Source of the DNA: Anisodus tanguticus
Lineage: Eukaryota > Streptophyta > Magnoliopsida > Solanales > Solanaceae
DNA length: 64,000 bases
Direction: 5' to 3'
NCBI GenBank assembly: GCA_034509755.1
Contig: CM067539.1
Coordinates: 54,835,513-54,899,512, forward strand
In this document: positions 1-11,522 of the stretch, one piece after another
Layout: every line of letters starts with the position of its first letter
Numbering within the stretch: position 1 is the stretch's first letter
Notes under the pieces: generated by a model
The model's input: the letters and a program-made list of their open reading frames with translations, nothing else
Told to the model about the DNA's origin: nothing
Databases searched by the model: none
Position numbers and translations under genes: made by a program

Positions 1-148
1 CATTGATTGATTAAAGTTAGTTTCTTGGATGATGGTGAGTTGTGTTAGTAATCATGATTATGGATTTCATACTGATGAATTTTCTAATTTATATTGAAAG
101 AACATTATCCTTTTGTCTCATGAGAATTCTACTTATCTTATCTTATAG
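1..148 (+). other. Intron of the cyclin B gene (3' part)
   Basis: AT-rich sequence ending in a pyrimidine-rich tract and the AG at 147-148. It precedes an exon whose first two bases complete a codon begun upstream. B1 cyclins carry a short N-terminal exon before the destruction box, so the true start codon and promoter are inferred to lie left of this window. No other feature is seen here. Confidence 0.7.
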
Positions 149-2061
149 GAGAAATGGGAGGAAAACAGAAAATAGGACAAGCCGCTGCAAAAAATAGGCG
201 TGTGCTCGGAGACATTGGCAACCTTGTGACTGCTCCTGTTGTCGAAGGAAAGCCTAAACCGCAGATTACTCGTCCTGCTACTAGGAGCTTTTGTGCACAG
301 TTGCTAGCTAATGCACAAGCAGAGAAGAACAAGGTGAAAATTTGCCTAACACAATGAAAATAATGGCTTTATGAAACATTAAAGGTTCTTGAAATGGTCT
401 ATATAATTTGTAATTTGTTTTCTTTTTTCTGTAGAAACCACTTGCGGAAGTTGTCAAGAAGGTACCTGTCAAGAAGAAGGCATCAGATAATGAAACTGTT
501 ATTGTCATAAGCCCTGATAAGGAAGTGAAGACTATTGAGGAAAGTCCTTTGAGCAGAAGAAAAACAAAGAAAACTGGAAAGACTCTCACTTCTACCCTCA
601 CTGCAAGAAGCAAGGTTGCTATATATATATATTTATATTTTCTCCCTCTTTAGATGAATATATTACTAGCAAGCAAATTTAATATTTAGATAAATTTGTT
701 CTTTCTCAGGCTGCTTGTGGACTTTCCAACAGACCAAAGAATGAAATTGACGATATTGATGCTGCGGACGCTGATAATCATTTGGCTGCTGTGGAGTATG
801 TTGAGGATATCTACAATTTCTACAAGCTCACTGAGGTATATATATATATACTTGGTGACTCTTTTTCTTGTTCTGTTCTGTTTGTGTAACATAGTTAGAA
901 TCTTAAATGCTACATGATTGTCTAATCTAGGACGAAGGCCGAGTGAATGACTACATGGAATTTCAACCAGAGCTGAATCATAAGATGAGAGCCATTCTTG
1001 TGGACTGGTTAATAGAAGTTCATAGGAAGTTTGAGCTAATGCCTGAAAGCCTTTACCTTACAATTAACATACTGGACCGTTTCCTCTCGGTGAAGACGGT
1101 TCCCAGGAGGGAACTTCAGTTAGTTGGCATTAGCTCAATGCTAATTGCTTGCAAGTATGAAGAGATTTGGGCACCAGAGGTATATACACTTTTCAGATCC
1201 TATTAGTCTGTTGTTTGCAGTTGGAACTCAATTTTCTTGATCTGTGCAGGTCAATGATTTTATACATATATCAGACAATGCATATGTCAGAGACCAGATA
1301 CTTCAGATGGAGAAAGCAATTCTTGGGAAGTTGGAATGGTATCTGACAGTTCCAACACCATATGTATTTCTGGTCAGGTACATTAAAGCTGCAACGACAC
1401 CATCTGATCAGGAGGTACTAATCTTTCTGGTTCATCTTTTGGCATTAGCCTTTTGGTTATCTAATTTACAAAATGACCAGAAAATGTATAAGTTATGTAT
1501 AAAAAAAAAGAGCAGCCCGGTGCACTAAGCTCCCGCTAATGTGCGGGGTCCGGGGAAGGGCCGGACCCATAAGGGTCTGTACGCAGTCTTACCTCACATT
1601 TCTGCACTCCAAGGCTCCCCTTCATATAAGTTATGTATATTAAGCAAAAATATACATATACATAATCAGTGTATAGGGTTTTGTATATTTGGCTATTAAC
1701 TCATTCTGTTGATATGTAGATGGAGAACATGGCATTCTTCTTTGCTGAACTTGGTCTAATGAACTATAAGACCATAATAGCATGCTGCCCATCAATGCTG
1801 GCAGCATCGTCCGTTTACGCTGCTCGTAGCACTCTCAACAAAAGTCCTGAATGGACTCAAACTCTGCAGCACTATACTGGCTACTCAGAAGATCAGTTGA
1901 TGGAATGCACAAAGCAATTGGTTAGCTATCACTTGGGTGCTGCAGAAAATAAGCTGAAGGCGATTTACAGGAAGTTCTCTGGTCCAGATAGAGGTGCTGT
2001 TTCCCTCTTCCCACCAGCAAGAAATCTTCTACCAACTACTACGACTACCTCCTCTTGTTGA
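149..2061 (+). CDS. CYCB1: G2/mitotic-specific cyclin, B1 type (5' partial, spliced)
   Basis: Regulatory subunit of the cyclin-dependent kinase that drives mitotic entry; B1 cyclins act in the nucleus and are destroyed through the anaphase-promoting complex. Six exons are readable: 149-333, 435-614, 710-835, 931-1179, 1250-1414 and 1720-2061 (stop TGA). All have GT-AG borders and consistent phase, giving 413 codons from the ATG at 154, plus an N-terminal exon outside the window. A destruction box RRVLGDIGN lies at 196-222. The next exon is lysine-rich (KKVPVKKKA), like a nuclear localisation signal. The cyclin box starts with MRAILVDWLIEVHRKF at about 985-1032, and HRKF fits the B-type HxKF signature. 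The C-terminal cyclin fold is encoded by 1250-1414 and 1720 onward and ends in a Thr/Ser-rich tail. The last intron carries a SINE. No inactivating change is seen, and two degraded partial copies lie downstream. ATG 154 is probably internal, because the exon begins upstream of it in frame. Confidence 0.93.
1501..1624. mobile_element. tRNA-derived SINE in the last cyclin intron
   Basis: A 124-bp insertion flanked by a perfect 14-bp target duplication, tataagttatgtat (1487-1500 and 1625-1638). It begins with an A run, then has the GC-rich body containing cagcccggtgcactaagctc and gggtctgtacgcagtcttac. The same body recurs at 32388-32433, and related sequence at 23757-23850. This arrangement is typical of Solanaceae tRNA-derived SINEs. 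The exact family name is not assigned. It sits 95 bp upstream of the last cyclin exon and does not touch the splice sites. Confidence 0.85.
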
Positions 2062-2890
2062 TTTTTTTTTTAGTTTGGCAAGGTTTTGAGATCATGTTAC
2101 TGTTGTGATCTCTAGCTTTTTAGGCTACTGGTGTGTATTTTGGCTTTTGGAGTGTGAAACTTTTGGATATGGTTTATGATTTTACCTACTAGTGAAGTCA
2201 TGTAAATCCTCAAATATGTTCTTTTGTGGATACAATTAATTAATTCATTTTTTAATGTGTAATTAGAGTTCTTTGTGTGTTTAGGATGGAAAGGAGTTGA
2301 ATGGAACGTTGCTATGAATCTTGTAGTAACATGAAAGCAAATAGTTTGTGGTAGCAGATCGAGTTTCATACAACTGTTGGAAAATACTATCACCTCAAAA
2401 GATGCAGAAAATAATCTTGGATGGATAATAAAAAGTATGGCATCATAATCTGAAAACATTGAAGTTAAAAACAACAAATCTTGAAAATTATTCTAACTTT
2501 CAAAAAGAAGTTTCAAAGAACTTTTCTTCCGTTTGGCATTCACCCCCACAAGCATTCACCCCCACAACACACTAAAAATGTTTGTGTTGCCATGGCAATC
2601 AAGCCCCAAGTAGGGAGAGCGGTGGGTTGCACAATCTGGTTAGATGTGCAGCGGCACTCGATGCTGATTCATGAGGGCAGATCTTCGGGCCGGTCCAGTC
2701 ATCTAAGTCAACTCTAACTGGCTCAGATGGCAGAGTCAGTTTTCTTGGCTGCAGGCCCTTTTCCCCCCCATGAGAATTCATGAATCCCCCTTTCCCAGTT
2801 AAATAAGGGACACTTGGTTTTCTTGACAATGAACAGTATTCCAAACTTCAAATCCATATTCAATTTCAGTAACTGTTACAAAGATATTTG
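2062..2890 (+). other. Cyclin 3' untranslated region and intergenic DNA
   Basis: The first 220 bases after the cyclin stop are matched by sequence after the broken copy at 5965-6180 (shared blocks include ggcaaggttttg and cctactagtgaagtcatgtaaat), so they are the shared 3' UTR/flank. The part 2480-2880 includes cttgacaatgaacag, also found near 23655, marking the start of the duplicated CNX1 flank. No convincing reading frame is present in the rest. Confidence 0.55.
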
Positions 2891-4276
2891 GTGGCAGTTC
2901 AAACAAGAAAAGATCAAAGATCTCATAACATTTCCATAAAGCAAAAGATTTCAACAAGGGCAACACTTTGAACTGAAGATATTTAGTATAGATAAACCGT
3001 GTCTGTATACTTTGAGGCGATTAATTCCCTCCTTTGGTGTATTTTTAAGTTGGAATTACACCTTATTATTATATAAGATTAGTCTTCAGCAACACTATGA
3101 CAACATAACTCACTGGAAAATTCACATGAGATTAGTGGGAACACGAACAACCATGCTCTTTTTGGCCACCACTTGAAGCCAACCTGTAACTGTGTTCCCA
3201 AGTTTCTGTTGGAGCAGCTTGTGCATGAGGAATATGACGAGGATGGTTCTCTCTCTTGTCACCCCTTACCTGCTTCAGTGCATGCTTAAGTGCAGGCAGC
3301 AAAGCTTCCATGAACTCCGCGACTGCATTTGGATTGCCTGGCATAATGATGATCTGAAAACATAGTGAAACATACGAGGAGCACAAGTTAGAAGCTCCAA
3401 GAATAGTAAAAGATTTCTAACAAAATGATGCAAACCCCAGAATAAAGCAGGAACTGTATCTAGAAATTTTACAATGGTTGAAAAGATGCCAATGAAGGGA
3501 TAAACAATAGACTCTTTTGTGGCAAGTAGGGATGGATGCACTTTCTTTACATAGTACCACTTCTATTTTATGACATTTTGACCATTCCAACTTGGCTATC
3601 CTATTAAATGAAGAAAAGAGTGGCTGTACTTCACTGATTAAACAGCTTCCCTATTGCTAATAGAGAAGACAAGAGTTCCCCACAATGACTTGCGTACCTA
3701 AATCTGAATCCTCTACTTGGCTATTCAGTAGTTAGGTTTACTTAAGATTGTCACTGGTTCGGACAAAGGAGAATGGAAAGCCAAAGCATGAATACGGCAT
3801 TGATTAATGATTACTGGTTAGGGTCGGCTATCGAGAAAGAAAGCTTGCAAAAACTTCCTTTTTTTTGTAAATAAGTAAAGCCATCTTTTATGTCTGTATA
3901 GTAGTTATGCATGGGATGACATAAAATCCACCAAAATCTGCAAGCCAACTCATTAATGTTGCTAATCAGCCTAATGTCTCTCTTCTCTTCTTGACACTTA
4001 GATGGTGTGCCTCACATCCTCAAGCCAGTCCCTTCCTAACAGGTAGAGAACCATACCATTTAGCAGTTTAACCTTGCAGGTAACAACCTTCCAGTCTCCA
4101 GTATCAAGAGTAAAACAAAAATTGGACAAAGAAGAATATCCTAGCGATACCGCAGACCCATGTTAAAAGAAAAAGCAGAAGCAGAAGTTGAGACTTAGGA
4201 AGGAGCTTTCTCATACACTGATTTTAAAACTAAACCATCTAATAATACTGCAACCATCAACAAACAACATTTGCAT
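2890..4276 (-). repeat. Duplicated CNX1 3' end, copy A
   Basis: A diverged copy of the CNX1 last exon, its downstream flank and part of the last intron. It matches about 23350-25208 in the real gene by eye: the flank with gtttaatatagataaacc-like sequence, the 222-bp exon, then intron blocks such as gatgatctgaaaacat and cttcttgacacttagatggtgtgcctcacatcctcaa. The match stops around 4270, in accatcaacaaacaacatttgcat, where cyclin sequence begins abruptly. This is segmental duplication of host DNA, not a transposon. Confidence 0.8.
3132..3353 (-). pseudogene. Extra copy of the CNX1 last exon (open, copy A)
   Basis: An isolated copy of the CNX1 terminal exon on the minus strand. It has the same length (222 bp with stop) as the functional exon at 24069-24290, an intact reading frame and an intact CAG acceptor at 3354-3356. 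It encodes the end of the G (MogA-like) domain, including MPGNPNAVAEFMEALLPALK, and the tail HGCSCSH. By eye it differs from the functional exon at 8 of 73 residues, for example N to I two residues after the exon start and C to F in AECMEALL. No other CNX1 exon lies with it, so it cannot be a gene by itself. It is called a pseudogene because of its isolation, though it could serve as a distant alternative last exon. Confidence 0.8.
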
Positions 4277-4591
4277 TTACATTAAAGCTTCAACAACACC
4301 ATCTAATGATGATCAGGAGGTACTAATCATCATTCTGCTTCATCTTTGGACATAAATGTATATGTATATTTGTACTTAATATACCTAATTTTTTCTTGTG
4401 TATTGGTTAATTAACTCATTCTGTTGATTGTAAATGGTGAACATGGATTTATTCTTTGCTGAACTTAGTCTGATGAACTATAAGACCACAATAGCATCAT
4501 GTCCATCAATGCTGGAAGCATCGTCCATTCACGCTGTCCATAGCACTCTCAACAAAAGTCCTGCATGGACTCAAACTCTACAGCACTATAT
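4277..4591 (+). pseudogene. Cyclin B 3' fragment, broken copy 1
   Basis: Starts abruptly inside the cyclin exon ending cattaaagcttcaacaacac...gatcaggag, runs through the last intron (much shorter here, without the SINE) and into the final exon (tggattt...ctttgctgaacttagtctg). It breaks off after the cagcactata block, where it joins copy 2 in the middle of an upstream intron. The last-exon reading begins with a changed first codon (ATGGTG in place of ATGGAG) and is truncated. It lies directly right of CNX1 copy A, so its left end is a duplication breakpoint. Confidence 0.85.
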
Positions 4592-5964
4592 TTTTTGATA
4601 AAATTTGTTCTTTCTCAGGCTGCTTGTGGACTTTCCAATAGACCAAAGAATGAGATCAACGATATTGATGCTGCGGATGCTGACATCATTTGGCTGCTGT
4701 GGTGTATGTTGAGGATATCTACAACTTCTACAAGCTCACTGAGGTATATATACATGGTGACTCTTTTTCTTGTTTTGTTGTGTTCTGTTCTATTTGTTTA
4801 ACATATTTAGAATTTCATATATGCTACATGATTGTCTAATTTAGGATGAAGGTCGAGTGAATGACTACATGTAATTTCAACCAGAACTGAATCATAAGAT
4901 GAGAGCTATTCTTGTGGACTGGTTAATAGAAGTTCATAGGAAGTTTGAGCTAATGCCTGAAAGCCTTTACCTTACAATTAACATATTGGACCGCTTCCTC
5001 TCGGTCAAGACGGTTCCCAGGAGGGAACTTCAGTTAGTTGGCATTAGCTCAATGCTAATTGCTTGCAAGTATGAAGAGATTTGGGCACCAGAGGTATATT
5101 ATTATGCACATTTCAGATTTTCCCTTCAATAATTATGTTGTGTGCCAGATGGAACTAAGATTTGATTTTCTTGATCTCTGCAGGTCAATGATTTCATTCA
5201 TATATCAGATAATGCATATGCCAGAGAACAGATACTTCAGATGGAGAAAGCAATTTTGGGGGAGTTGGAATGGTATCTGACAGTTCCAACACCACATGTG
5301 TTTCTGGTTAGGTACATTAAAGCTTCTTCAACACCATCTAATGATCAGGAGGTACTAATCATCATTCTGGTTCATCTTTTGACATAAATTTCTAGGCTTT
5401 TTTCTCATTTCTGGCCCGTTGGCCGACATCATATACACTGATGATCTTATATATGTATAAATATGTAAAGATATTATATGTATACATATAGTAATTATCC
5501 CTAAATATTACTTGTGTATTGCCTAATTAACTCATGCTGTGTATAGATATTATATGTATACATATAGTAATTGTCCCTAAATGGTACTTGTGTATTGCCT
5601 AATTAACTCATTCTGTGATAGATGGAGAACATGGCTTTCTTCTTTGCTGAACTTGATCTAATGAACTATAAGATCATAATAGCATGCTGTCCATCAATGC
5701 TGGCAGCATCGTCCATTTACGCTGCTCGTAGCATTCTCAACAAAAGTCCTGCATGGACTCAAACAGAACTATACTGGCTACTCAGAAGATCAGTTGATGG
5801 ACTGCACAAAGGAATTGGTTAGCTATCACTTGGGTGCTACAGAAAATAAGCTGAAGGCGATTTACAGGAAGTTCTTTAGTCCAGATAGAGGTGCTGTTGC
5901 CGTCTTCCCACCAGCAAGAAATCTTTCACCAACTACTACTACTACTACTACATCTTCTAGCTGA
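4592..5964 (+). pseudogene. Cyclin B pseudogene, broken copy 2
   Basis: A copy of the cyclin from the third-to-last intron blocks to the stop. Exon equivalents are about 4619-4743, 4845-5093, 5184-5351 and 5622-5964. Inactivating changes: a one-base loss near 4680 (gctgacatcatttgg against gctgataatcatttgg); a G-to-T change making TAA at 4872-4874, directly after the ATG in the cyclin-box exon; and a short deletion near 5765 (aaacagaactatactgg against aaactctgcagcactatactgg) that shifts the final exon. The third exon equivalent has a 3-bp in-frame insertion. The splice sites are preserved. It lacks the N-terminal exons with the destruction box. It could be transcribed from read-through but cannot encode a cyclin. 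Confidence 0.9.
5468..5620 (+). repeat. Two-copy tandem repeat in a pseudocyclin intron
   Basis: Two adjacent copies of about 75-80 bp, each containing gatattatatgtatacatata, gtaatt and ttgtgtattgcctaattaac. They lie just upstream of the last pseudocyclin exon. The intact gene has a single related block before its last exon, so this is a local duplication within the pseudogene. Confidence 0.75.
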
Positions 5965-7276
5965 TTTGTACTTTTTAGTTTGGCAAGGTTTTGTTGAGAT
6001 CATGTTATTGCTGTGATCTCATTAGCTTCTTAGATTACTGGTGTGTGTCTTGGGTTCTTGGAGTGTGAAACTTTTGGAGAAACTATGGTTTATGATTTTA
6101 CCTACTAGTGAAGTCATGTAAATATCCTCAGTATGTTCTTTTTGTTATTACAATTAATTGATTCATTTTTTAGTACTTTTTTTGTATTTGTTGCTCATTC
6201 TTGTTTCTCGTAGTCGGGGTGGAAGGAGTTAAATGTGAACATGGCTATGAATCTGTTTGGTCTGTGTGTGCATCACCCATGCAGATTGAGTTTCGAAAAT
6301 ATATCATTCAGAAGATTTTACTATCAACTAAAGAAAATAGTCTTGGAATCTTTGGATGATATAATACTCGAAGACTGCTTCGATTATACTGGTAGACAAA
6401 AAGTAATAAATCTCATTAAAGCTTGGCATCATAATAAGCTTGTTTTGATGCCATACTGAAAAACCACCCAAGTTTTCTTTGGAAAGTCCATGGCCACACA
6501 CATAAGAGTAGACAGTCCGGGTGTTCTTTCTCCTTACTGTGACCTTCCTCTTGAACTGGTCATGGTAGGCGCGTTAAGATAAAATTCACAATATTTTCTA
6601 AAAGAAGCGACTTCAAATTTATTTTCTGAGACTTCCCAAAAACTATACATAGTAAAGCAGCATCTTGAAAGTCAAAATATAAAAAAATGCAAAAAACTCT
6701 TGACACTAGTTAGGAGTACGTTCACTTCCGCATCAACTTGAGATCTCTTTTGATTTAGATGCGCAGAGCAGCAGGGACTCTCACAAAAAAGTCTTGACAA
6801 ATCTGCTACTTCGAACAACATGCAGTATAATTATTAATGACTCACATGGAATACGGAGTCAGTTTTCTATCCGGTTTTGGACTTTCAGACAATGGCTCAG
6901 GTAAAGAACATCAAATAGAGCAATTCACCCAATGCACAACTCTGGTTTTCTCGACAATGAACGCTCTTATGGCCACATGGGAAGGTATCGAATCTCAAAT
7001 CCAAATTCAATTGCAGTGACAAGAAATAGATCAAAGATTCTTATAACATTTCCAGAAAGCAACAAAATCTGACGAGGTACATAGATTTTAATATAGATAA
7101 ACCATGTCTGCTCGTTAACAGTGCATATGTACCTTTGAGGCGATTAATTTCCCTCCGGTGTTACATCTTTGAAGTGGAAATTACGCCTTGTCAAAGTATA
7201 TATACAAGATACTTCAACAACCTACTACAACATAACTCAATGATTCATTGGACATTTCAAATGAGACGGACACGTT
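5965..7276. other. Pseudocyclin 3' flank and start of CNX1 copy B
   Basis: 5965-6240 matches the 3' flank of the intact cyclin. 6240-7020 has no gene I recognise; short open frames are present but show no protein family features. From about 7020 the sequence resembles the CNX1 downstream flank (agaaatagatcaaag, taatatagataaacc, and repeated ctttgaggcgattaat). Confidence 0.5.
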
Positions 7277-9037
7277 TTAGTGGGAACATATTGAACAACC
7301 ATGTTTTTTATTGGCAATCACTCGAAGCCAACTTGTAACTGCGTTCCCAAGTATCTGGCAGAGCAGCTTATGCATGAGGAATATGACGAGGATGTTTCTC
7401 TCTCTTGTCACCCCTTTATCTGCTTCAATGCATGCTTGCAGCAAAGCTTCCATGCAGTCCGTCACTGCATTGCCTGGCATATTGATGATCTGAAAACATT
7501 GTGAAACATAACACAAGGTAAAATTCTAAGGGGCTCAAATAACAAGGAGAATGGGAAAGAAAAAACATGAATACGGCATTGATTTAATCACTAGAAAGAA
7601 AAAACAACTATGCCTAAATCGCAAGCTGGTTAGGGTCGGCTATCTAGAAAGAAAGCTTGCAAAATTTCCTCTTTTTTTTTGTAATTAAGTTAAGCCATCT
7701 TTTATGTCTCCGTATAGTTATTCATGGGCAGTGAACTCACTAATGTTGCCAATCAGCCTTGGTATTTGCTCCTACTCCTTTTCTGGCAGCCTATGTCTGA
7801 ATTTCGTATTTAATAACCAGTCTTATTTGCTATGAAAGCTTTAAGTGATATTTTGGTCTGTCTAACGGAGAACAAGTCGAGGATAAGTTATACGATTATG
7901 TAATGATACATGGAGTGATGGAGGATGACATATACTGTAGTGTCATAACAAATGAAGGATGAGATATGCTACTGCTAATGCCTCCCTTCTCTTCTTGACA
8001 CTTAGATGGTGTGCCACACATCCTCGAGTCAGTTCCCTTCCTAACATTTAGAGAGCCATACCGTTTAGCAGTTTAACCTTGCAGGCATCAACTTTCCGGT
8101 CTCCAGTATTGAGGGTAAAACATGAATTGGATAAAAGAGAATATCCTAACGATGCCAGGAGATACCATCTTAAAAGAAAAAACAGCAGCAAAAGCTAAGA
8201 CTTGAAAAGTTCTAGGAAGGAGCTTTCTCATACACTGATTTGAAACTAACACAGATATCTGATAAATCTACAACCATCAACATACAACATTTGCATTGGA
8301 TGAAGTCTAATAATATTCAACAATTGAACACTTTCAATGAACATTTTCACTACTTTTTGGAAAAGGAAAATATTGTAACTTGAATACGAAAACAACTCGC
8401 ATCTTGAAATGAGTTACATTATCAACTCGAAGTACTTCTCCCCTGCATATGTATCTCACCCTTAACAACCTTAGAACTATCATGGAATCACGGTCCAGCT
8501 AGAAAGTACCATCTACATCTGTCCCTGCCTTCAGAAATTCCCACTAGTTGTAATTTTACGTTGAAGATTTTCAGAATTCTCGTTCCCCTTTCTTTCAACT
8601 ACGGAAGTGTAATCAGAAGTGTGACGCCTATTTGCCGGAGGCAAAACTTTGTATACCTAAAACATGAACGTACAGAAAAACCAACTCACAGAAAGAAAAA
8701 TATAGAGATCATTGGATTAGGGAGAGAAGATGTATAATCAATGGCAATACAACCACAGTTCTAAAACATAACACTTAGTTCGATTTGCTAAGCAAAGGAG
8801 TTCAGTAAAATGAAAGACGAGCCATAGTTTTAAAACTCAACACTCAGTCGACTTGCGAAGAGTTCAGTCATGTGGAAGAGTAAGATTACAAAGACATAAC
8901 CTTTGCTAGTAAAACAATATCTTGTCTCTAGATAGAAGATCCTATCATAACACAACTGATGAAACACATCCCTATTTTGAGTTAAATTCAAATTGATAAG
9001 CGAATGAATAGAGTAAAAATTGAAACCTGGTCAAGAC
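7020..9037 (-). repeat. Duplicated CNX1 3' end, copy B (left part)
   Basis: A second copy of the CNX1 terminal exon, flank and last-intron sequence. It corresponds to about 23860-25920 of the real gene. Shared blocks include cttagatggtgtgcc, aaaacaactcgcatcttgaa, aattttacgttgaagattttcag and attgaaacctggtcaagac. The copy is cut at 9037 by a copia insertion, resumes at 14172, is cut again near 14570 and resumes near 20618, ending about 20790. It is more rearranged than copy A. Confidence 0.8.
7277..7489 (-). pseudogene. Degraded copy of the CNX1 last exon (copy B)
   Basis: The minus-strand frame begins IINMPGN after a conserved CAG acceptor (7490-7492). It has lost codons in the NPNAVAEC region and is shifted out of the CNX1 frame over most of its length, then returns for KKHGC..CSH near the stop. 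It is 213 bp against 222 in the functional exon. It is clearly derived from CNX1 but broken. Confidence 0.88.
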
Positions 9038-9310
9038 GGTTAAATATACATATGATATACACGATATACACATGTATATCATATGTATATTCAGTCTCGG
9101 ATTAGTGTATATGGCCGTGTATATGCTCGGCCTTAGGTAACATTTAGTCACGGGTTTATTATTGTAAACTTAACATAATTATAGGATTCTTGTAGTACTA
9201 TAAAAGGGTTTTGGTATTAGAATAGGAATAGGATTTTCCTATTATGGGAATTGTAAATTTGTATATATTCTATTTCATTAATGAAAATAATCAAGGGATT
9301 ATTTATTTCA
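9038..9310 (+). repeat. 5' LTR of the copia element
   Basis: Begins ggttaaatatacatatgata where TG would be expected (the 3' copy begins tggtaaatatac) and ends tttatttca directly before the primer binding site. The start contains an inverted repeat: atacatatgatatac followed by gtatatcatatgtat. It is 273 bp, shorter than the 3' LTR, which has an added block near 13945-13995. Confidence 0.85.
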
Positions 9311-9322
9311 TGGTATCAGAAG
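9311..9322 (+). other. Primer binding site of the copia element
   Basis: tggtatcagaag directly follows the 5' LTR and matches the usual plant copia site complementary to the 3' end of initiator methionine tRNA over its first ten bases. It fixes the LTR boundary at 9310. Confidence 0.8.
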
Positions 9323-9461
9323 TCTAGGTCTCAAATTCCTCTCTCCACAAAATAATTTCCGTCGACTTTTTTCTCAGAATCCGAGACTCTCTTCTCAGTT
9401 TTTTTGTCCGACGGTATTCTTTCTCTTCCCAAACTTTTCTTCCGAATCCCTACATCACATC

Positions 9462-10304
9462 TTGCGTTGCTATTATGGCTTAGAACACGTTTCACCCCGC
9501 CTTGTTGTTTCTAATATCAAGAATCACATCCCTATCATTCTTGAAATAGAAAACGTCCAATATGCGACGTGGGCCAAACTATTCAAAGTTCATGCACGCT
9601 CGCATCAAGTCCTCCATCACATTATCCGCGCGGCTCCTACTGATACAGAGGTGCCAAAACCCGAGGATGATCCTAAGTTATGGACGACACTTGATGCGAC
9701 TGTTCTTCAGTGGATTTATTCCATTATTTCTATCGACCTGTTGTAAACGATTATCGAACCAGACGCTACGGCAATGACATCTTAGAATAAAGTACGTGAT
9801 ATATTCCAAGATAATCAAAATTCTCCTGCTGTTACCTTGGAGCAGGAATTCTCTCACCTCAATATGGAAGATTTCCCTAACGTTTCAGCATATTGCAAAA
9901 GGTTGAAGGAATTGGTGGATCAACTCCGCAACGTTGGTTCGCCCGTTACAAATGATCGTCTCGTCCTTCAGATGGTCGCAGGTCTATCTGAGGCTTATAA
10001 TGGAGTCGGTACGCTTATACGTCAGAGCAGTCCTCTTCCGCAGTTCTATCAGGCCCGTTCCATGCTCACGCTCGAAGAAGTCGGATTAGCTAAGAAAGCA
10101 GCCACTGAGGCACCGCCTGTCGTAATGATGATCGAGTCCAATTTTTCTTCATCCGTCTCTAACAATTCCGGCCAACACCGCAACAACGGTGGTGGCAAAA
10201 AGGGTCAGAATCGCAAAAATAATGGTAAAAATCGAGGTAGCAACAATGGTGGTGGCCGGAATAGTGGTGGCGGCGGCGGCGACCCTCGGGGCAGTCAGCA
10301 GTAG
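9462..10304 (+). pseudogene. Copia gag, broken
   Basis: Two frames cover a gag polyprotein. The first (9462-9746) has HIPIILEIENVQYATWAKLF, typical of the N-terminal UBN2-type gag. The second (9837-10304) has NVSAYCKRLKELVDQLRNVG and LTLEEVGLAKKA, then a Gly/Asn-rich basic tail (NNGGGKKGQNRKNNGKN). A stop at about 9744 and a shift separate them. No clear CCHC zinc knuckle is visible. In the family this protein forms the virus-like particle. Confidence 0.8.
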
Positions 10305-10487
10305 AAACAAAATTGGGCCCAACAGTGAGCCCCTATACCGTGGAACTGGGCTAGTCCAGTAACGCTTTTCAGCGAGTATTTTCCAGGCCCGGGAAACTGG
10401 GCCTAGTTTTCCCAACAGCCCAAGACCAGTTTCTCATGTCCATTCCAGTCAGCGAGGCAGTTTTCTGGACCGGGGCAGCAGGCCAGT

Positions 10488-11423
10488 GTGATTGGACCTC
10501 GACCACTGCAGACCCATCATGTAGTGGGCCCCACACCTACCGACATCGAGGCTGTAATGCACACGCTTGGATTAAATCCGCCAGACGGAAGTTGGTACAT
10601 GGACACCGGTGCGACCTCTCACATGACGTCTGATCAAGGTACTCTTTCGTCTTATTCCAATTTGAGCAACAGTCGTGGAATAATTGTTGGTAATGGTAGT
10701 TCAATTCCGATTCGTGGTTATGGTCATAAAACTTTGTCTCCCCCCCCCCCTCCACCTCTTATCTTGAAAAATACCCTTCATGCCCCTAAATTGATTAAAA
10801 TTTTGGTGTTTGTCCGTAAATTCACAACTGATAATTTTGTTTCTGTTGAATTTGATCTGTTTGGGATTTCTGTGAAGGATTTCAAGACGGGGATTCCTCT
10901 GATGAGGTGTGATAGTAGGGGAGATCTTTATCATATCACGCCAACGTCCGGTCTTTCGAGTCAAGCCTTGCCGTCAACTTTTGCAGCCCTTGCTCCTTCC
11001 TTGTGGCATGCTCGCCTAGGACATCCGGGGTCGTCTATTTTATCATTCATAGATAAAAATAAATTTATTTCTTGTAAGGGTACGCGTAGTACTCCGAATT
11101 GTCAATCTTGTTCTTTAGGAAAAATTGTTAGGTTGCCATTTGTAGAATCTAATTCTCATACTTTAATGTCATTTGATATTATTCATAGCGATTTATGGAC
11201 ATCTCCTGTTCTCAGTTCTTTGGGTCATCGTTATTATGTTCTATTTTTGGATGATTATTCTAATTTTTTATGGACTTTTCCGATAGCGAAAAAATCTCAA
11301 GTTTTTTCCACTTTCTTAAAATTTAGAGCATTCATTAGAACCCAATTCGAATGGGAAATAAAAAATAATCAATGTGATAATGGCAAAGAATATGATAATG
11401 GGTGTTTCGAGAATTTGTGCTAA
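10488..11423 (+). pseudogene. Copia protease and integrase N-terminal half
   Basis: The frame starts with an aspartic protease containing WYMDTGATSHMTSD (about 10591-10632), the DTGA active site of copia proteases. The GAG-pre-integrase domain follows with LWHARLGHPG and a CQSCSLGK zinc-binding end (about 11000-11130). The integrase core has FDIIHSDLWTSPV and YYVLFLDDYSNFLW. The frame stops at 11423 inside the core, near QCDNGKEY where the second catalytic aspartate is expected. The remaining integrase continues in a shifted frame at 11523. Confidence 0.88.
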
Positions 11424-11522
11424 TAATGGGATCAATTTTCATTTTTCTTGTCCTCATACGTCTTCACAAAATGGGAAAGCAGAACAAAAATTCGTATCAT
11501 CAATAACATTGTCTGAACTTTA

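Noticed and set aside
6235..6459. 74-codon plus-strand frame after the pseudocyclin
   Set aside because: No recognisable motif, and the intact cyclin's equivalent flank at 2290-2470 does not keep the frame open.
10149..10415. 88-codon minus-strand frame
   Set aside because: Shadow of the repetitive Gly/Asn codons of the copia gag tail.
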